From contig CAZRQN010000021.1 of NCBI GenBank assembly GCA_964602115.1, positions 1-32,062 on the forward strand: a stretch of 32,062 bases of DNA, given 5' to 3'. Below the pieces are notes generated by a model. It did no database searches and had not been told where the DNA came from. It worked only from the letters and a program-made list of their open reading frames with translations. Shown here in pieces: positions 8,883-17,570 of the stretch. Source of the stretch: JANOGU01 sp964602115 (lineage in GTDB: Bacteria; Pseudomonadota; Alphaproteobacteria; Rhodobacterales; Rhodobacteraceae). The translations under genes and the position numbers were made by a program. Numbering within the stretch: the first letter of the stretch is position 1; every line of letters starts with the position of its first letter.

Positions 8883-9503
8883 TCAGAGCCGGATCACCGG
8901 CCCACCCGCATCCGCCGCATCCTCTTCGTCATGGGTGACCAGCAGCGCCGGGATGCGGAAGCTGCGGACATGGTCGAAGGTAAAGGCGCGCACCTCGGCC
9001 CGAAGCGCCGCGTCCAGCCGCGAGAAGGGCTCATCCATCAGCAACGCCCTCGGCTCGGCCAGCAACGAGCGCATCAGCACCGCCCGCGCCCGCTCGCCGC
9101 CGGAGAGCGTGGCCGGATCGCGACGTTCGAATCCGGCAAGCCCGGCCTCGGCCAGCGCCCCGGCCACTGCGGCCTTGCGATCGCGACGCCCGGGCGCAAG
9201 GCCGAAGGCGAGGTTGTCGCCCACCGACAGATGCGGAAAGAGCCGCGCATCCTGGAACATCATCCCGATCCTGCGCGCCTCGGGCGGCAGAAGGGTGACG
9301 TCGCGCCCGTCGAGAATGACGCTCCCCCGGGCGGTGAAATCAGGCGCGAGATGGCCGCCGATGGCGTCGAGCAGGGTCGATTTGCCAACGCCGGAGGGAC
9401 CCATGACGGTGACGACCTCTCCCTCCGCAACCGAAAGGCTGAGCGGCGGCAGAAGATGGGTGCTGCCGCGAAACACCGTCAGCCCGCGCAGTTCCAGTGT
9501 CAT
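8883..9503 (-). CDS. ynjD: ABC transporter ATP-binding protein, YnjD family
   Basis: ATPase of the Ynj importer. The 206-residue protein has Walker A GPSGVGKS (35-42), Q-loop Q84, signature LSGGE (133-137), Walker B ALLMDEP (153-159) and switch His H191, so it should be active. It is short even for an ABC ATPase, like E. coli YnjD, and has no regulatory domain. The same frame stays open far upstream within the permease gene, but ATG 9501-9503 overlaps the permease stop as ATGA, the standard coupling. It is the last gene of the seven-gene minus-strand run. The substrate is unknown for the whole family. Confidence 0.92.
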   Translation of the reverse strand: MTLELRGLTVFRGSTHLLPPLSLSVAEGEVVTVMGPSGVGKSTLLDAIGGHLAPDFTARGSVILDGRDVTLLPPEARRIGMMFQDARLFPHLSVGDNLAFGLAPGRRDRKAAVAGALAEAGLAGFERRDPATLSGGERARAVLMRSLLAEPRALLMDEPFSRLDAALRAEVRAFTFDHVRSFRIPALLVTHDEEDAADAGGPVIRL

Positions 9504-11188
9504 CGCCCGGCCCCCCTCAATCCCCGGCGATTGCGGTAGAGCAATGCCGGCAGGGTGGCCGCCAGCGCATAGACAGCCCAGGGCAGGATGGACTGAAGGC
9601 TGGCGGTGACGCCAAGGACCCGCCGGTCCGCGCCGGAGGCGAGCGTCACGGCCTCGGTCGTCAGGGTCGCCACCCGGCCGCCGCCGAGGGCAAGCGTCGG
9701 CAGGTAAAGCGCCACCGAAGTGCCGAAGCCGATCGCCCCTGCGGTCAGGATCGGCTGCAGGAGCGAAGGCAGCTTCACCGCCAGAAGCCGCCGGTTCGGC
9801 CCGGCACCAAGCGCAGCCGCCGCGCGCAGGAACGCGGGATCGAGCGCGCGCCAGGGCGGTGACAGCGCGATCATCACATAGGGAAAGACAAAGAGCGCAT
9901 GCCCCCACAGGACCGCGCCCCATCCCGGCCCCGTCCCCGCCGTCAGGAGCGCGATGTGCAGGCCGAAAAGGAAGGCAACCTGCGGCACGAGGAGTGGCAG
10001 GTAGATCAATGCCTCTGCCCAGCCGGCGCGCGGCAGCCGGGCGCGATCCTCGGCCTCCAGCCAGAGGATTGCGATCGCAAGCGACAGAAGGGTTGACCCC
10101 AGCCCCAGCGTCAGCGTCGTCCGCACCGGGCCGGCCCAGGCAAGGCCAGGGGCCGACCAGGCGGCCAGCGACAGTCCGGACGGCCAGAGATCCGGCCAGG
10201 CCCAGCGGCGGGCCAGCGACCACAGGAAGAGGGCGGCCAGCGACAGGAAGCCCAGCGCCAGCGTCGCCCAGGACAGGCCGGCCACAAGACGCAGCGTGGC
10301 GGCTCCCGCTGCACCCCGCCGGCCCCGTCGCAGCCATCGGCAGCCGGCGGCGGCAATCCCGCGTTCCAGGGCGAGAAGGGCAAGCACCCCGCCAGCGACC
10401 GTCCCCGCCAGCAGGACTGCCGTCGCCGCCGCCGGAAGACGGGCCGCAAGCGCCGGATCGGAGAAGCCGCGCGTGACCATCACCGCGAACGATGGCGGCT
10501 GCGATGGGCCGAGGATCAGCGCCAGTTCCACGTTCGACAGGCCATAGGCGAGAACGACGCAGGTGGGCAGGCGGACCAGCGGCCAAAGCTGCGGCAGGAT
10601 CACCTTCACCCAGGCGAGGTTCTCGCGGTAGCCCAGCGCCCGTGCCGCCGCGAGATCGCGCGCTACCGGCAGGCGGGCAAGTCCGGACAGGGCGACGATG
10701 GCAAGGAAGGGCATTTCCTTCACCACCAGCCCGAGGATCAGCGCGAGCCCGGCGGGATCGTTCAGCGTGTCGATGTCGGGCGGGCGGTCCCAACCGGTGG
10801 CCCAGGGGCTGACGAGCCGGATCATCCAGCCGCTGGGCGCAATGAGAAACGCCAGGCCGATCGCCACGGCCGCATGCGGCGCCGCCAGAAGCGGTGCCAG
10901 AAGCCGCCCGCTCCGCCCCCGACGCCAGAGAGAAGCCGCCAGCGGCAAGGCCAGAAACAGGGCGACAAGCGTCGAGACGAGCCCGGTGGCCAGGGTCAGG
11001 CGCAGGCTGGAGGCCAGCCCCGGCATGGAGGCCAGCCGGCGCCAGGCCTCCAGCGACAACTCGGTCCCTACCGGCGGCAGGATGCCGAAGGCGACCCGCA
11101 GCGTCTGCATCAGGCCTGCGGCAATGGGCAGGACGAAGCCGGCCAGCACCAGCGCCAGAACCACGCGGGCCAGACCCCGGCCGCTCAC
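9500..11188 (-). CDS. ynjC: ABC transporter permease, fused double domain (YnjC family)
   Basis: Membrane channel of the Ynj importer. The roughly 562-residue protein is two permease units in one chain (about residues 1-265 and 280-562), each with around six membrane spans, as in YnjC and the thiamine permease ThiP. The first unit contains the ATPase-docking-type segment AARALGYRENLAWVKVILP and the second AAALGAGPNRRLLAVKLPS (EAA-like loops). GTG 11186-11188 overlaps the stop of the binding-protein gene as GTGA. An in-frame ATG at 11209 would add seven residues, but its GAGGA touches the start codon; I prefer GTG, with modest certainty. It overlaps ynjD by 4 bp. Confidence 0.9.
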   Translation of the reverse strand: MSGRGLARVVLALVLAGFVLPIAAGLMQTLRVAFGILPPVGTELSLEAWRRLASMPGLASSLRLTLATGLVSTLVALFLALPLAASLWRRGRSGRLLAPLLAAPHAAVAIGLAFLIAPSGWMIRLVSPWATGWDRPPDIDTLNDPAGLALILGLVVKEMPFLAIVALSGLARLPVARDLAAARALGYRENLAWVKVILPQLWPLVRLPTCVVLAYGLSNVELALILGPSQPPSFAVMVTRGFSDPALAARLPAAATAVLLAGTVAGGVLALLALERGIAAAGCRWLRRGRRGAAGAATLRLVAGLSWATLALGFLSLAALFLWSLARRWAWPDLWPSGLSLAAWSAPGLAWAGPVRTTLTLGLGSTLLSLAIAILWLEAEDRARLPRAGWAEALIYLPLLVPQVAFLFGLHIALLTAGTGPGWGAVLWGHALFVFPYVMIALSPPWRALDPAFLRAAAALGAGPNRRLLAVKLPSLLQPILTAGAIGFGTSVALYLPTLALGGGRVATLTTEAVTLASGADRRVLGVTASLQSILPWAVYALAATLPALLYRNRRGLRGAGR

Positions 11189-12363
11189 TTGACGTAACGC
11201 CGCGCCCATTCCTCGGTCAGCCTCGTCATCCAGCTCCCGTGCGGTTCGGCCCGCGTGGGGCCGAGGGCTTCCAGGCTGGGGAGTGCAGGATGGCCGGGAA
11301 GGGCGGCAAATCCGGCCGCCGCCTCCGGCGTCAGCCGGGCCGGGTCGAGCACCGAGAAGCTGCCCAGGACGCGGATATCCTGCTGCCGCGCCTGGGTGGC
11401 GGGATCGAGCAGGAAATCGGCGATGACCATCGCCCCTTCCTTGGCCGAGGAATTGAACGGAATGGCAACAAAGCTGACATTGCCGATGGAGCCACCTTCG
11501 GGGACGAAGACGCGCGCCGTCTCGGGCAACAGATCCTGCTCGATCAGCGCGGCGGGTGCGGCCGGATCGAAGAACATGGCGATGTCCACCGCCCCATCGT
11601 TCATCAACTGCGCCTGCGCCGTCTCGTTTTCAGGAAGCACTTCGCCGCCACGCCAGAGGTTGGGGCGCAATGCGTCGTACCAGGCCCAGAGAGGCGCGGT
11701 CTGCGCGGCAAAGGCCGCTTCCGTCACCGGCGCCTGCAGGGCCGCCGGATCGGGCGCCATCTCGACCAGCGCCTGCTTGAGAAAGGTGGCGCCGATGAAA
11801 TTCGATGGGTCTGGATGGGTCAGCCGGCCCGGATGCAGGGCGGCCCAGTCCGCCATCGCCGCCATGTCGGCCGGCGGTTCGCCTCGGGCGCTGTCATAGG
11901 CGAAGACGAAGCGCGCCAGTCGCCAGGGGCTTTCGTATCCCTCCGCCGGGACGGTGAAATCGAGCGTCGCCGGCGCGCCCGGCGCAAGGTCGAGGAACCG
12001 CGCATTGGGCAGGTCCGAAAGGAAAGGACCGGCCAGCAGCCCGGCCTCATTCATCGCGGCAAAGTTCGGGCCGTTGATCCAGATGAGATCCACCGACCCG
12101 CCCTCGGTCCTGCCCGCCGCCTTCTCGGCCACCACGCGGTTCACCGCCTCGGCGGTATCGGTCAGCTTCACATGGGCAAGCGTCACCCCGTAGCGGGCCT
12201 GCACCTCTGTTCCCACCCAGTCGAGAAAGGCATTGGTGCGCGGGTCCCCGCCCCAGGCATTGAAATAGACGGTCTGCCCGCGCGCGGCCTCCAGCGTGGA
12301 CTGCCAGTCGGCCAGCGCCGGCGTCGCGACAAGAAGGGCCAGGGCGGCAAGTGCGGAACGCAT
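11185..12363 (-). CDS. ynjB: ABC transporter periplasmic substrate-binding protein, YnjB family
   Basis: Captures the unknown substrate in the periplasm. The 392-residue protein has a clear signal peptide (MRSALAALALLVATPALA, cut before DWQS). Family-defining stretches follow: VYFNAWGGDPRTNAFLDW, HVKLTDTAEAVNRV and GGSVDLIWINGPNFAAM, all close to the YnjB pattern and distinct from thiamine- or iron-binding proteins. The ATG at 12361-12363 immediately starts the signal peptide. It is 11 bp downstream of the ynjF-like gene and overlaps the permease. A role in importing a small anion, thiol or vitamin-like compound is possible, but the sequence does not show it. Confidence 0.92.
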   Translation of the reverse strand: MRSALAALALLVATPALADWQSTLEAARGQTVYFNAWGGDPRTNAFLDWVGTEVQARYGVTLAHVKLTDTAEAVNRVVAEKAAGRTEGGSVDLIWINGPNFAAMNEAGLLAGPFLSDLPNARFLDLAPGAPATLDFTVPAEGYESPWRLARFVFAYDSARGEPPADMAAMADWAALHPGRLTHPDPSNFIGATFLKQALVEMAPDPAALQAPVTEAAFAAQTAPLWAWYDALRPNLWRGGEVLPENETAQAQLMNDGAVDIAMFFDPAAPAALIEQDLLPETARVFVPEGGSIGNVSFVAIPFNSSAKEGAMVIADFLLDPATQARQQDIRVLGSFSVLDPARLTPEAAAGFAALPGHPALPSLEALGPTRAEPHGSWMTRLTEEWARRYVK

Positions 12364-12374
12364 CGGAACTCCCG

Positions 12375-12980
12375 TCAGGTGAAGGCCTGCCATCCCATTC
12401 GCCAACGCATCGCAGTCGTTACCGCGCAGAGTGCCGCAAAGGCCGTGGCGAGGACGGGAAAAGCCGCCGGCCACAGGCACATGGCCAGAAGCACGCCGAT
12501 GGTCTCGCCGCCTTCGGTCAGGCCGCCGAGGTAATAGATCCCCTTCGCGGGAAACCGGGTCGAATCCATCCCCCGCCGCGCCGCGATCGTGGCAAAGGCG
12601 AGGAAGGACGAGCCGGTTCCGACAAAGCTCGCGATCAGAAGCGCCGCCGGCAATGCGTTGGCCGCCGGATCATGCAGGGCAAAGCCCAGCGGGACCAGCG
12701 CGTAGAAGGCGAAATCGAGCGCGATGTCGAGAAAGGCGCCGCGATCGGTCGGGCCGAGCCGCCGCGCAAGCGCGCCGTCCAATCCGTCGGCGATGCGGTT
12801 GGAGAGGATCAGAACAAGGGCGAGCCCGAACCAGCCGAGCCAGAGGGCCGGAACGGCCAGCAATCCCAGGCCGAATCCTGCAAGGGTGACCGCGTCTGCC
12901 GTCACGCCGCGCGCATCCAGCGCCCGCGCCGGCAGCGCGTAGATCCGCGCCAGCAGCGGCAGGGCGGCGGCGTCCAGCAT
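12375..12980 (-). CDS. ynjF: CDP-alcohol phosphatidyltransferase family membrane protein (YnjF-like)
   Basis: A 201-residue membrane enzyme with about six spans. The family motif is present: D65, D68-G69, A72-R73, G81, D85 and D89 (DGLDGALARR, then GAFLDIALD), which bind the metal and CDP-alcohol. The spacing between AR and G is one residue shorter than in PgsA. The alcohol acceptor is unknown. In E. coli, ynjF also lies with ynjBCD, so finding it directly before ynjB here supports a shared, still undefined pathway. Its start (TGATG) overlaps the CoA-transferase stop by 1 bp, and the gap to ynjB is 11 bp. Confidence 0.9.
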   Translation of the reverse strand: MLDAAALPLLARIYALPARALDARGVTADAVTLAGFGLGLLAVPALWLGWFGLALVLILSNRIADGLDGALARRLGPTDRGAFLDIALDFAFYALVPLGFALHDPAANALPAALLIASFVGTGSSFLAFATIAARRGMDSTRFPAKGIYYLGGLTEGGETIGVLLAMCLWPAAFPVLATAFAALCAVTTAMRWRMGWQAFT

Positions 12981-14098
12981 CAGACCTCGGCCTGGTGCTG
13001 GCCCAGGCGCGGTGCCGGCCTGTCGAGCGCCAGATCGGCGGCGGAGAAAGTGAAGGGCGAGCGCACGCCGGGAAGCCCTTCCGGCGCGATCCGCAGGCCG
13101 CGCGCGATCATCTGCGGATCGGCGAAGACCTCGGCGATATCGTTGATCGGACCGGCCGGCACGCCTTCGGCCTCGCAGGCGGCCAGTAGCTCGGACTTGG
13201 CGAAGCGCCGCGTGGCCGCAGTCAGCGCTTCGGTCAGCCGCTGGCGGTTGCGCACGCGGTCGGCGTTGGTGGCGAACTCCGGCGTCTCGGCCAGGTCCGG
13301 CAGGTCCAGGATGCCGCAGAGCCGCCGGTACTGGCCGTCATTGCCGGTGGCAAGGATCACCCAGCCATCGGCGCAGTCAAAGACCGCATAGGGACAAAGG
13401 TTGGGATGCGCGTTGCCCAGACGCGCCGGGACTGTGCCGCCGGCGAAATAGTTCAGCGCCTGGTTGGCCAGGATCCCGGCGGCGACATCCATCAGCGCCA
13501 TGTCGATCCACTGCCCCTCGCCCGTCCGTTCCCGCTGGTGCAGCGCGGCGAGGATGGCGGTCGCGGCATAGACGCCGGTGAAGATGTCGGTGACGGCGAC
13601 CCCCACCTTCTGCGGCTGGCCATCCTCCGGTCCGGTGATCGACATCAGCCCGGCCATGCCCTGGATGATGAAGTCATAGCCCGCCCGCGCCGCATAGGGC
13701 CCGGTCTGGCCAAAGCCGGTGATCGAGCAATAGATCAGCCGCGGGTTGACCTGCCGCAGGCTCTCCCAGTCCAGGCCGAATTTCTTCAGGCCGCCGACCT
13801 TGAAATTCTCGATCACCACATCGGCTTCCGCCACCAGCCGGCGGACCAGCGTCCGCCCCTCCTCGGTGGCGAAATCCGCAACAACCGAGCGTTTGCCCCG
13901 GTTCGCAGCGTGGAAATAGGCGGCTGCGGTCTCGCCGCCGTTGTCGATGAAGGGCGGGCCCCAGCGACGGGTGTCGTCGCCCTCCGGCGCCTCCACCTTG
14001 ATCACATCGGCGCCAAGATCGGCGAGCGTCTGCCCGGCCCATGGCCCGGCGAGGATACGCGCCAGCTCGACGACCTTGAGGCCCGCGAGCGGCGTCAT
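12980..14098 (-). CDS. CaiB/BaiF (class III) CoA transferase
   Basis: A 372-residue class III CoA transferase that moves CoA between acyl groups through an aspartyl-CoA ester. N-terminal LAGPWAGQTLADLGADVIKVE (about residues 16-36), NRGKRSV and GFGQTGPYAARAGYDFIIQ are hallmark segments, and the likely catalytic Asp is D204 in ALMDVAAG. The acyl substrate cannot be read from sequence: formyl, succinyl, mesaconyl and carnitine enzymes share these motifs. It overlaps the DsbA-like gene (ATGA) and the ynjF gene (TGATG), so it is expressed with the transporter and may act on what the transporter brings in; that link is inference. Confidence 0.92.
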   Translation of the reverse strand: MTPLAGLKVVELARILAGPWAGQTLADLGADVIKVEAPEGDDTRRWGPPFIDNGGETAAAYFHAANRGKRSVVADFATEEGRTLVRRLVAEADVVIENFKVGGLKKFGLDWESLRQVNPRLIYCSITGFGQTGPYAARAGYDFIIQGMAGLMSITGPEDGQPQKVGVAVTDIFTGVYAATAILAALHQRERTGEGQWIDMALMDVAAGILANQALNYFAGGTVPARLGNAHPNLCPYAVFDCADGWVILATGNDGQYRRLCGILDLPDLAETPEFATNADRVRNRQRLTEALTAATRRFAKSELLAACEAEGVPAGPINDIAEVFADPQMIARGLRIAPEGLPGVRSPFTFSAADLALDRPAPRLGQHQAEV

Positions 14099-14709
14099 TC
14101 CGCCAGAAGCCGGTCGATCTCGGCCTTCAGGCCGTCATAGCTGCGGTCTTCCACCCGCGCGCCGTTGAGGAACAGCGTCGGCGTGCCCTGCACCTCGTCG
14201 GCAGTCGAGGTTTCCTGGAACCGCGCGACCAGCGCCTCTGCCGTGGCCTTGTCGTTGAGGCAGGTATCCATTGCCGCATCCTCGAGACCGGCTGCGCGGC
14301 CAAGGCGCTTGAGGTTCTCGACGATCACCGCCGGATCCTCGCTGGCCGCCCATTCCTGCTGCTTCTCGAACAGCATGTCGGTGAACCCGAAATAGCGCAT
14401 CTCGCCGCCGCAGCGCGCCACCATCCCGGCCCAGAGGTCCAGCCGGTTGCGGTAGAACTCGCGATAGACGAAGCGGATCTTGCCGGTATCGACGTAATCC
14501 GCCCGCAGCTGCTTGAAGACCGCCGAATGGAACTCGGCGCAATGCGGGCAGGTGAAGGAGGCGTATTCGATCAGCGTCACTTTCGCATCGGCCGGGCCGA
14601 TGCCGAAATCAACGACCGCAGGCGCAGCGGCGGTTTCCTCGGCCTGCAGGCGGGTCGCAAGCGGCAGGGCCAGGGCGAGGGTCAGGGCGGAGCGTCGGGT
14701 CAGGGTCAT
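14095..14709 (-). CDS. DsbA-family thiol:disulfide protein, exported
   Basis: A 204-residue periplasmic thioredoxin-fold protein. It starts with an Arg-containing hydrophobic signal (MTLTRRSALTLALALPLATR). The active-site motif FTCPHC lies at residues 52-57, with C54 and C57 as the redox pair, and the helical insertion typical of DsbA follows. The cis-Pro loop is GTPTLF. Two further cysteines, in ARCGG and DTCLND, may form a structural disulfide. It resembles the alphaproteobacterial DsbA-like group (DsbA or BdbD type), so oxidase or reductase direction is not settled. It starts one base after the DciA-like stop and overlaps the CoA transferase by 4 bp. Confidence 0.92.
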   Translation of the reverse strand: MTLTRRSALTLALALPLATRLQAEETAAAPAVVDFGIGPADAKVTLIEYASFTCPHCAEFHSAVFKQLRADYVDTGKIRFVYREFYRNRLDLWAGMVARCGGEMRYFGFTDMLFEKQQEWAASEDPAVIVENLKRLGRAAGLEDAAMDTCLNDKATAEALVARFQETSTADEVQGTPTLFLNGARVEDRSYDGLKAEIDRLLAE

Positions 14710-14710
14710 G

Positions 14711-15220
14711 TCAGGCCTTCGGTTTCTGCATCACATTTGCGGCCAGCTGCGCGAGCGCCGCGCGCAGGCCGGGATCGGTCACGCCCTCTGCTGCCGCCTT
14801 GGCGGCCGGGGACGGGGGCAGGGTCTGCCGCGCGGGCGGCACATAGGCGGCTGCCGGCTCGGCAAGACCGACGGGATCGGTCTGGGTCACGATCACCCGC
14901 GACACGGCGGCATAGCCATAGACCGCGTTCACCCGCTCGCGGATACGGCCCTTCTGCATCTCGACCAGCGGCGCCATCGCGCCCTGGGCCCAGAGCGTCA
15001 GCGTTGCGCCGAACCCCTCGCGCCCGTAGCCAACCTTCACCGGCCGGGTCACGCGGGCGAGATCCTCGCCCACCACCTCGGACCAGTGGGTGAGCAGACG
15101 GGTCATCGCAAAGCCGCGCGATTCGCCGGCCTTGCGGATGCGCTCGGCCAGTAGCCCTGCGGCAGGCTCGAAGCCGCGCATCCGGCGGACGGGCTCCTGG
15201 GGCGGGCGGTCGCGGGTCAT
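14711..15220 (-). CDS. DUF721 / DciA-like protein
   Basis: A 169-residue protein of the DUF721 (DciA) family, whose characterised members help load the replicative helicase DnaB. The domain spans about residues 18-110, with LLTHWSEVVGEDLARVTRPVKV and ERVNAVYGYAAVSRVIV as the family-like parts. The C-terminal half is Pro/Ala-rich and probably flexible. It is the first gene of the minus-strand run and divergent from mutY across 82 bp, so the operon promoter should be in that gap. Alphaproteobacterial members are more divergent than DciA of gammaproteobacteria, so the helicase role is inferred. Confidence 0.87.
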   Translation of the reverse strand: MTRDRPPQEPVRRMRGFEPAAGLLAERIRKAGESRGFAMTRLLTHWSEVVGEDLARVTRPVKVGYGREGFGATLTLWAQGAMAPLVEMQKGRIRERVNAVYGYAAVSRVIVTQTDPVGLAEPAAAYVPPARQTLPPSPAAKAAAEGVTDPGLRAALAQLAANVMQKPKA

Positions 15221-15302
15221 CTGGCCAAGGCTCCTCTCACGCGCCTATTCATATCAGCCGCCGCGCCCCCTGCCACCCCGCGCCGCACCGGAGGCCGCAA
15301 CT

Positions 15303-16400
15303 TTGCGTGACGATCCCAACAATCGGCCCGGGACCTGGCCCGAGACCGGGTCCGGGCTGCCCGCCCGTCTGCTCGCCTGGTACGACCGGCATGCCCGGGT
15401 GATGCCCTGGCGTGTCTCGCCGCAGGGCCGGGCGGCGGGAGAGCGCCCCGATCCCTATCGGGTCTGGCTTTCGGAGGTGATGCTCCAACAGACGACCGTG
15501 GCGGCGGTGCGCGGCTATTTCCACCGCTTCGCCGAGCGCTGGCCCACGGTTCAGGCGCTGGCCGCCGCAGAGGATGCCGCCGTCATGGCCGAATGGGCGG
15601 GGCTCGGCTACTACGCCCGGGCGCGCAACCTGCTGGCTTGCGCCCGGACCGTTGCCCGCGACCACGCCGGCCGTTTCCCCGAGACGGAGGCGGAGCTTCG
15701 CCTCCTGCCGGGGATCGGCCCCTATACCGCCGCCGCCATCGCCGCCATCGCCTTCGACCGGCCGGCCACGGTGGTGGACGGCAATGTCGAGCGGGTGATG
15801 GCCCGCCTGCACCGGATCGAGACGCCGCTGCCCGCCGCCAAGCCCGCGCTGACCCGGCTGGCCGCCGCACTCACCCCGTCCGCGCGCCCGGGTGATTATG
15901 CCCAGGCGGTCATGGACCTTGGCGCCACCATTTGCACCCCGCGCAGCCCCGCTTGCAGCCTCTGCCCCTGGGCGGAGGACTGCGCCGGGCGCGCGATCGG
16001 TGTCCAGTCGGACTTGCCGCGCCGGGCCGCCAAGGCAGTCAGGCCGCAGCGCCGGGGCATCGCCTGGGTGGCCTTGCGCGACGACGGCGCCCTGCTGGTC
16101 GAGCACCGTCCCGCGCGCGGGCTGCTCGGCGGGTTGACAGGCTTCCCCGGCAGCGGTTGGGACGGCCAGGGCAGCGACGATCCGCCGCTGGATGCCGATT
16201 GGCGGGAGGCGGGGTCGGTGCGTCACATCTTCACGCATTTCGCGCTGACGCTGACCGTGGTGACGGCCCGCGTGGCAACCTCTGCGCACGCGCCCCGGCG
16301 CGGCACCTTCCTTCCGGCCACCGAATTCGCCCCGGGCGACCTGCCCAGCGTGATGCGGAAAGTCTGGGACGTGGCGTCAGCCACCTTTCAGCCGCGTTGA
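15303..16400 (+). CDS. mutY: A/G-specific adenine glycosylase
   Basis: Removes adenine mispaired with 8-oxoguanine. In the 365-residue protein the catalytic Glu is E58 in WLSEVMLQQT, the helix-hairpin-helix is LLPGIGPYTAAAIAAIAF (134-151), the catalytic Asp is D159 (VVDGNVERV), and the [4Fe-4S] ligands are C211, C218, C221 and C227 with the expected 6-2-5 spacing. The C-terminal domain (from about 250) is the MutT-like oxoG reader. The start is TTG at 15303, strongly supported by GGAGG at 15290-15294. The reading frame is open upstream to 15090 but antisense to the DciA-like gene. Confidence 0.95.
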   Translation: MRDDPNNRPGTWPETGSGLPARLLAWYDRHARVMPWRVSPQGRAAGERPDPYRVWLSEVMLQQTTVAAVRGYFHRFAERWPTVQALAAAEDAAVMAEWAGLGYYARARNLLACARTVARDHAGRFPETEAELRLLPGIGPYTAAAIAAIAFDRPATVVDGNVERVMARLHRIETPLPAAKPALTRLAAALTPSARPGDYAQAVMDLGATICTPRSPACSLCPWAEDCAGRAIGVQSDLPRRAAKAVRPQRRGIAWVALRDDGALLVEHRPARGLLGGLTGFPGSGWDGQGSDDPPLDADWREAGSVRHIFTHFALTLTVVTARVATSAHAPRRGTFLPATEFAPGDLPSVMRKVWDVASATFQPR

Positions 16401-16433
16401 GTGGCGAGGCTCCCCTGCCATAGAGTGCCGGTG

Positions 16434-17570
16434 ATGACCGAGGCTTCCCTTCCCCGATTTCGCGATGCCGCACCTTTCTGGCTGTCGCTGGCGCTGGTGC
16501 CCGTTGCCGTGATCGGCGCGGTCTTTGGCGGCTGGACCGTGGCACTGATGCCGGCGGCCTCGTGGCTGACCTTCGGCCTTCTCGACACCGTCCTGGGGAC
16601 CGACGAGCGCAATGCCGATACCGGGACGCCGCTCAACGGCCTTTTCTGGTACCGGCTTGTCACCCTGATCTGGTTCCCGGTGCAGGCGGTGCTGCTCCTC
16701 TGGCTCCTGTGGTATGTCCCGGCTGCCCCGCATCTCGGCATGGTTGAGAAGTTCGTCCTGTTCTTCGGCATGGGCATCGTCAGCGGCACGATCGGCATCG
16801 TCTATGCCCATGAGCTGATGCATCAGGGCAACCGGCTGGAACGCTGGCTGGGCGACCTGCTGCTCGCCTCGGTTCTCTACTCCCATTTCCGTTCGGAGCA
16901 CCTTCGCGTCCACCATGTCTGGGTCGGTACCCCGCGCGACCCGGTGACGGCGCGATACAACGAGGGGTTCCACGGCTTCTTCTTCCGCGTGCTGCGCGAC
17001 TGCCCGCGTTCGGCCTGGCGGGCCGAGGTCCAGCTTCTCGCCAAAGCCGGCCGCCCCGCCTGGGACCGCGCCAATCCTTTCTGGCGCTATGCGGTCCTGC
17101 AAGGCGCCTTCCTGGCGGTTGCGGCCACGCTTGGCGGGTGGCTGGGGCTGGAACTCTTTGTCCTGCAGGCGCTGGTGGCGATCTGGCAGCTGGAGCTGGT
17201 CAACTATGTCGAGCACTACGGCCTGACCCGGCGGCATCTCGGAGGCGGAAAGTACGAGCCCGTCCGGCTGCACCATTCCTGGAATGCGGCGCATAGGGCG
17301 TCGAACTGGCTGCTCATCAACCTGCAGCGCCATGCCGACCACCATGCCAGGCCGGACCGGCGCTTTCCGCTGCTGCAGACCTATGGCGAGGACCAGGCGC
17401 CCAACCTGCCCTATGGCTATCCGCTGATGACCGCTGCGGCGCTGGTCCCGCCGCTGTGGCGGCGGATCATGAACCGCAGGGTGCGGGCCTGGCGGCGGCA
17501 GTGGTATCCCGACATCGCCGACTGGGGATCCTACGAGCGCGGCGAGAACCCGCAGCCCGGGGCGGCCTAG
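16434..17570 (+). CDS. AlkB-family membrane di-iron oxygenase (alkane 1-monooxygenase-like)
   Basis: A 378-residue integral membrane protein that probably hydroxylates a terminal carbon of a hydrophobic substrate using a rubredoxin-like electron donor. All AlkB histidine boxes are present: HELMHQ (126-131), EHLRVHH (155-161) followed by VGTPRDP, and LQRHADHH (297-304), plus the signature NYVEHYGL (257-264). Four to six hydrophobic spans fill the N-terminal 125 residues and 215-255. No rubredoxin or rubredoxin reductase gene is nearby, so the partner and true substrate are unknown. ATG 16434 gives the usual N terminus; a GTG at 16401 would add 11 residues. Its last 4 bp overlap the end of the convergent methyltransferase gene. 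Confidence 0.9.
   Translation: MTEASLPRFRDAAPFWLSLALVPVAVIGAVFGGWTVALMPAASWLTFGLLDTVLGTDERNADTGTPLNGLFWYRLVTLIWFPVQAVLLLWLLWYVPAAPHLGMVEKFVLFFGMGIVSGTIGIVYAHELMHQGNRLERWLGDLLLASVLYSHFRSEHLRVHHVWVGTPRDPVTARYNEGFHGFFFRVLRDCPRSAWRAEVQLLAKAGRPAWDRANPFWRYAVLQGAFLAVAATLGGWLGLELFVLQALVAIWQLELVNYVEHYGLTRRHLGGGKYEPVRLHHSWNAAHRASNWLLINLQRHADHHARPDRRFPLLQTYGEDQAPNLPYGYPLMTAAALVPPLWRRIMNRRVRAWRRQWYPDIADWGSYERGENPQPGAA

Noticed and set aside
9504..10793. Long open frame continuing upstream of ynjD
   Set aside because: Runs through the permease gene in another frame; the product is Gly/Arg/Pro-rich, typical of a GC-rich shadow frame.
10894..12534. 546-codon plus-strand open frame over the ynj genes
   Set aside because: Antisense to two clear genes, composition Arg/Gly/His-rich, no recognisable domain.
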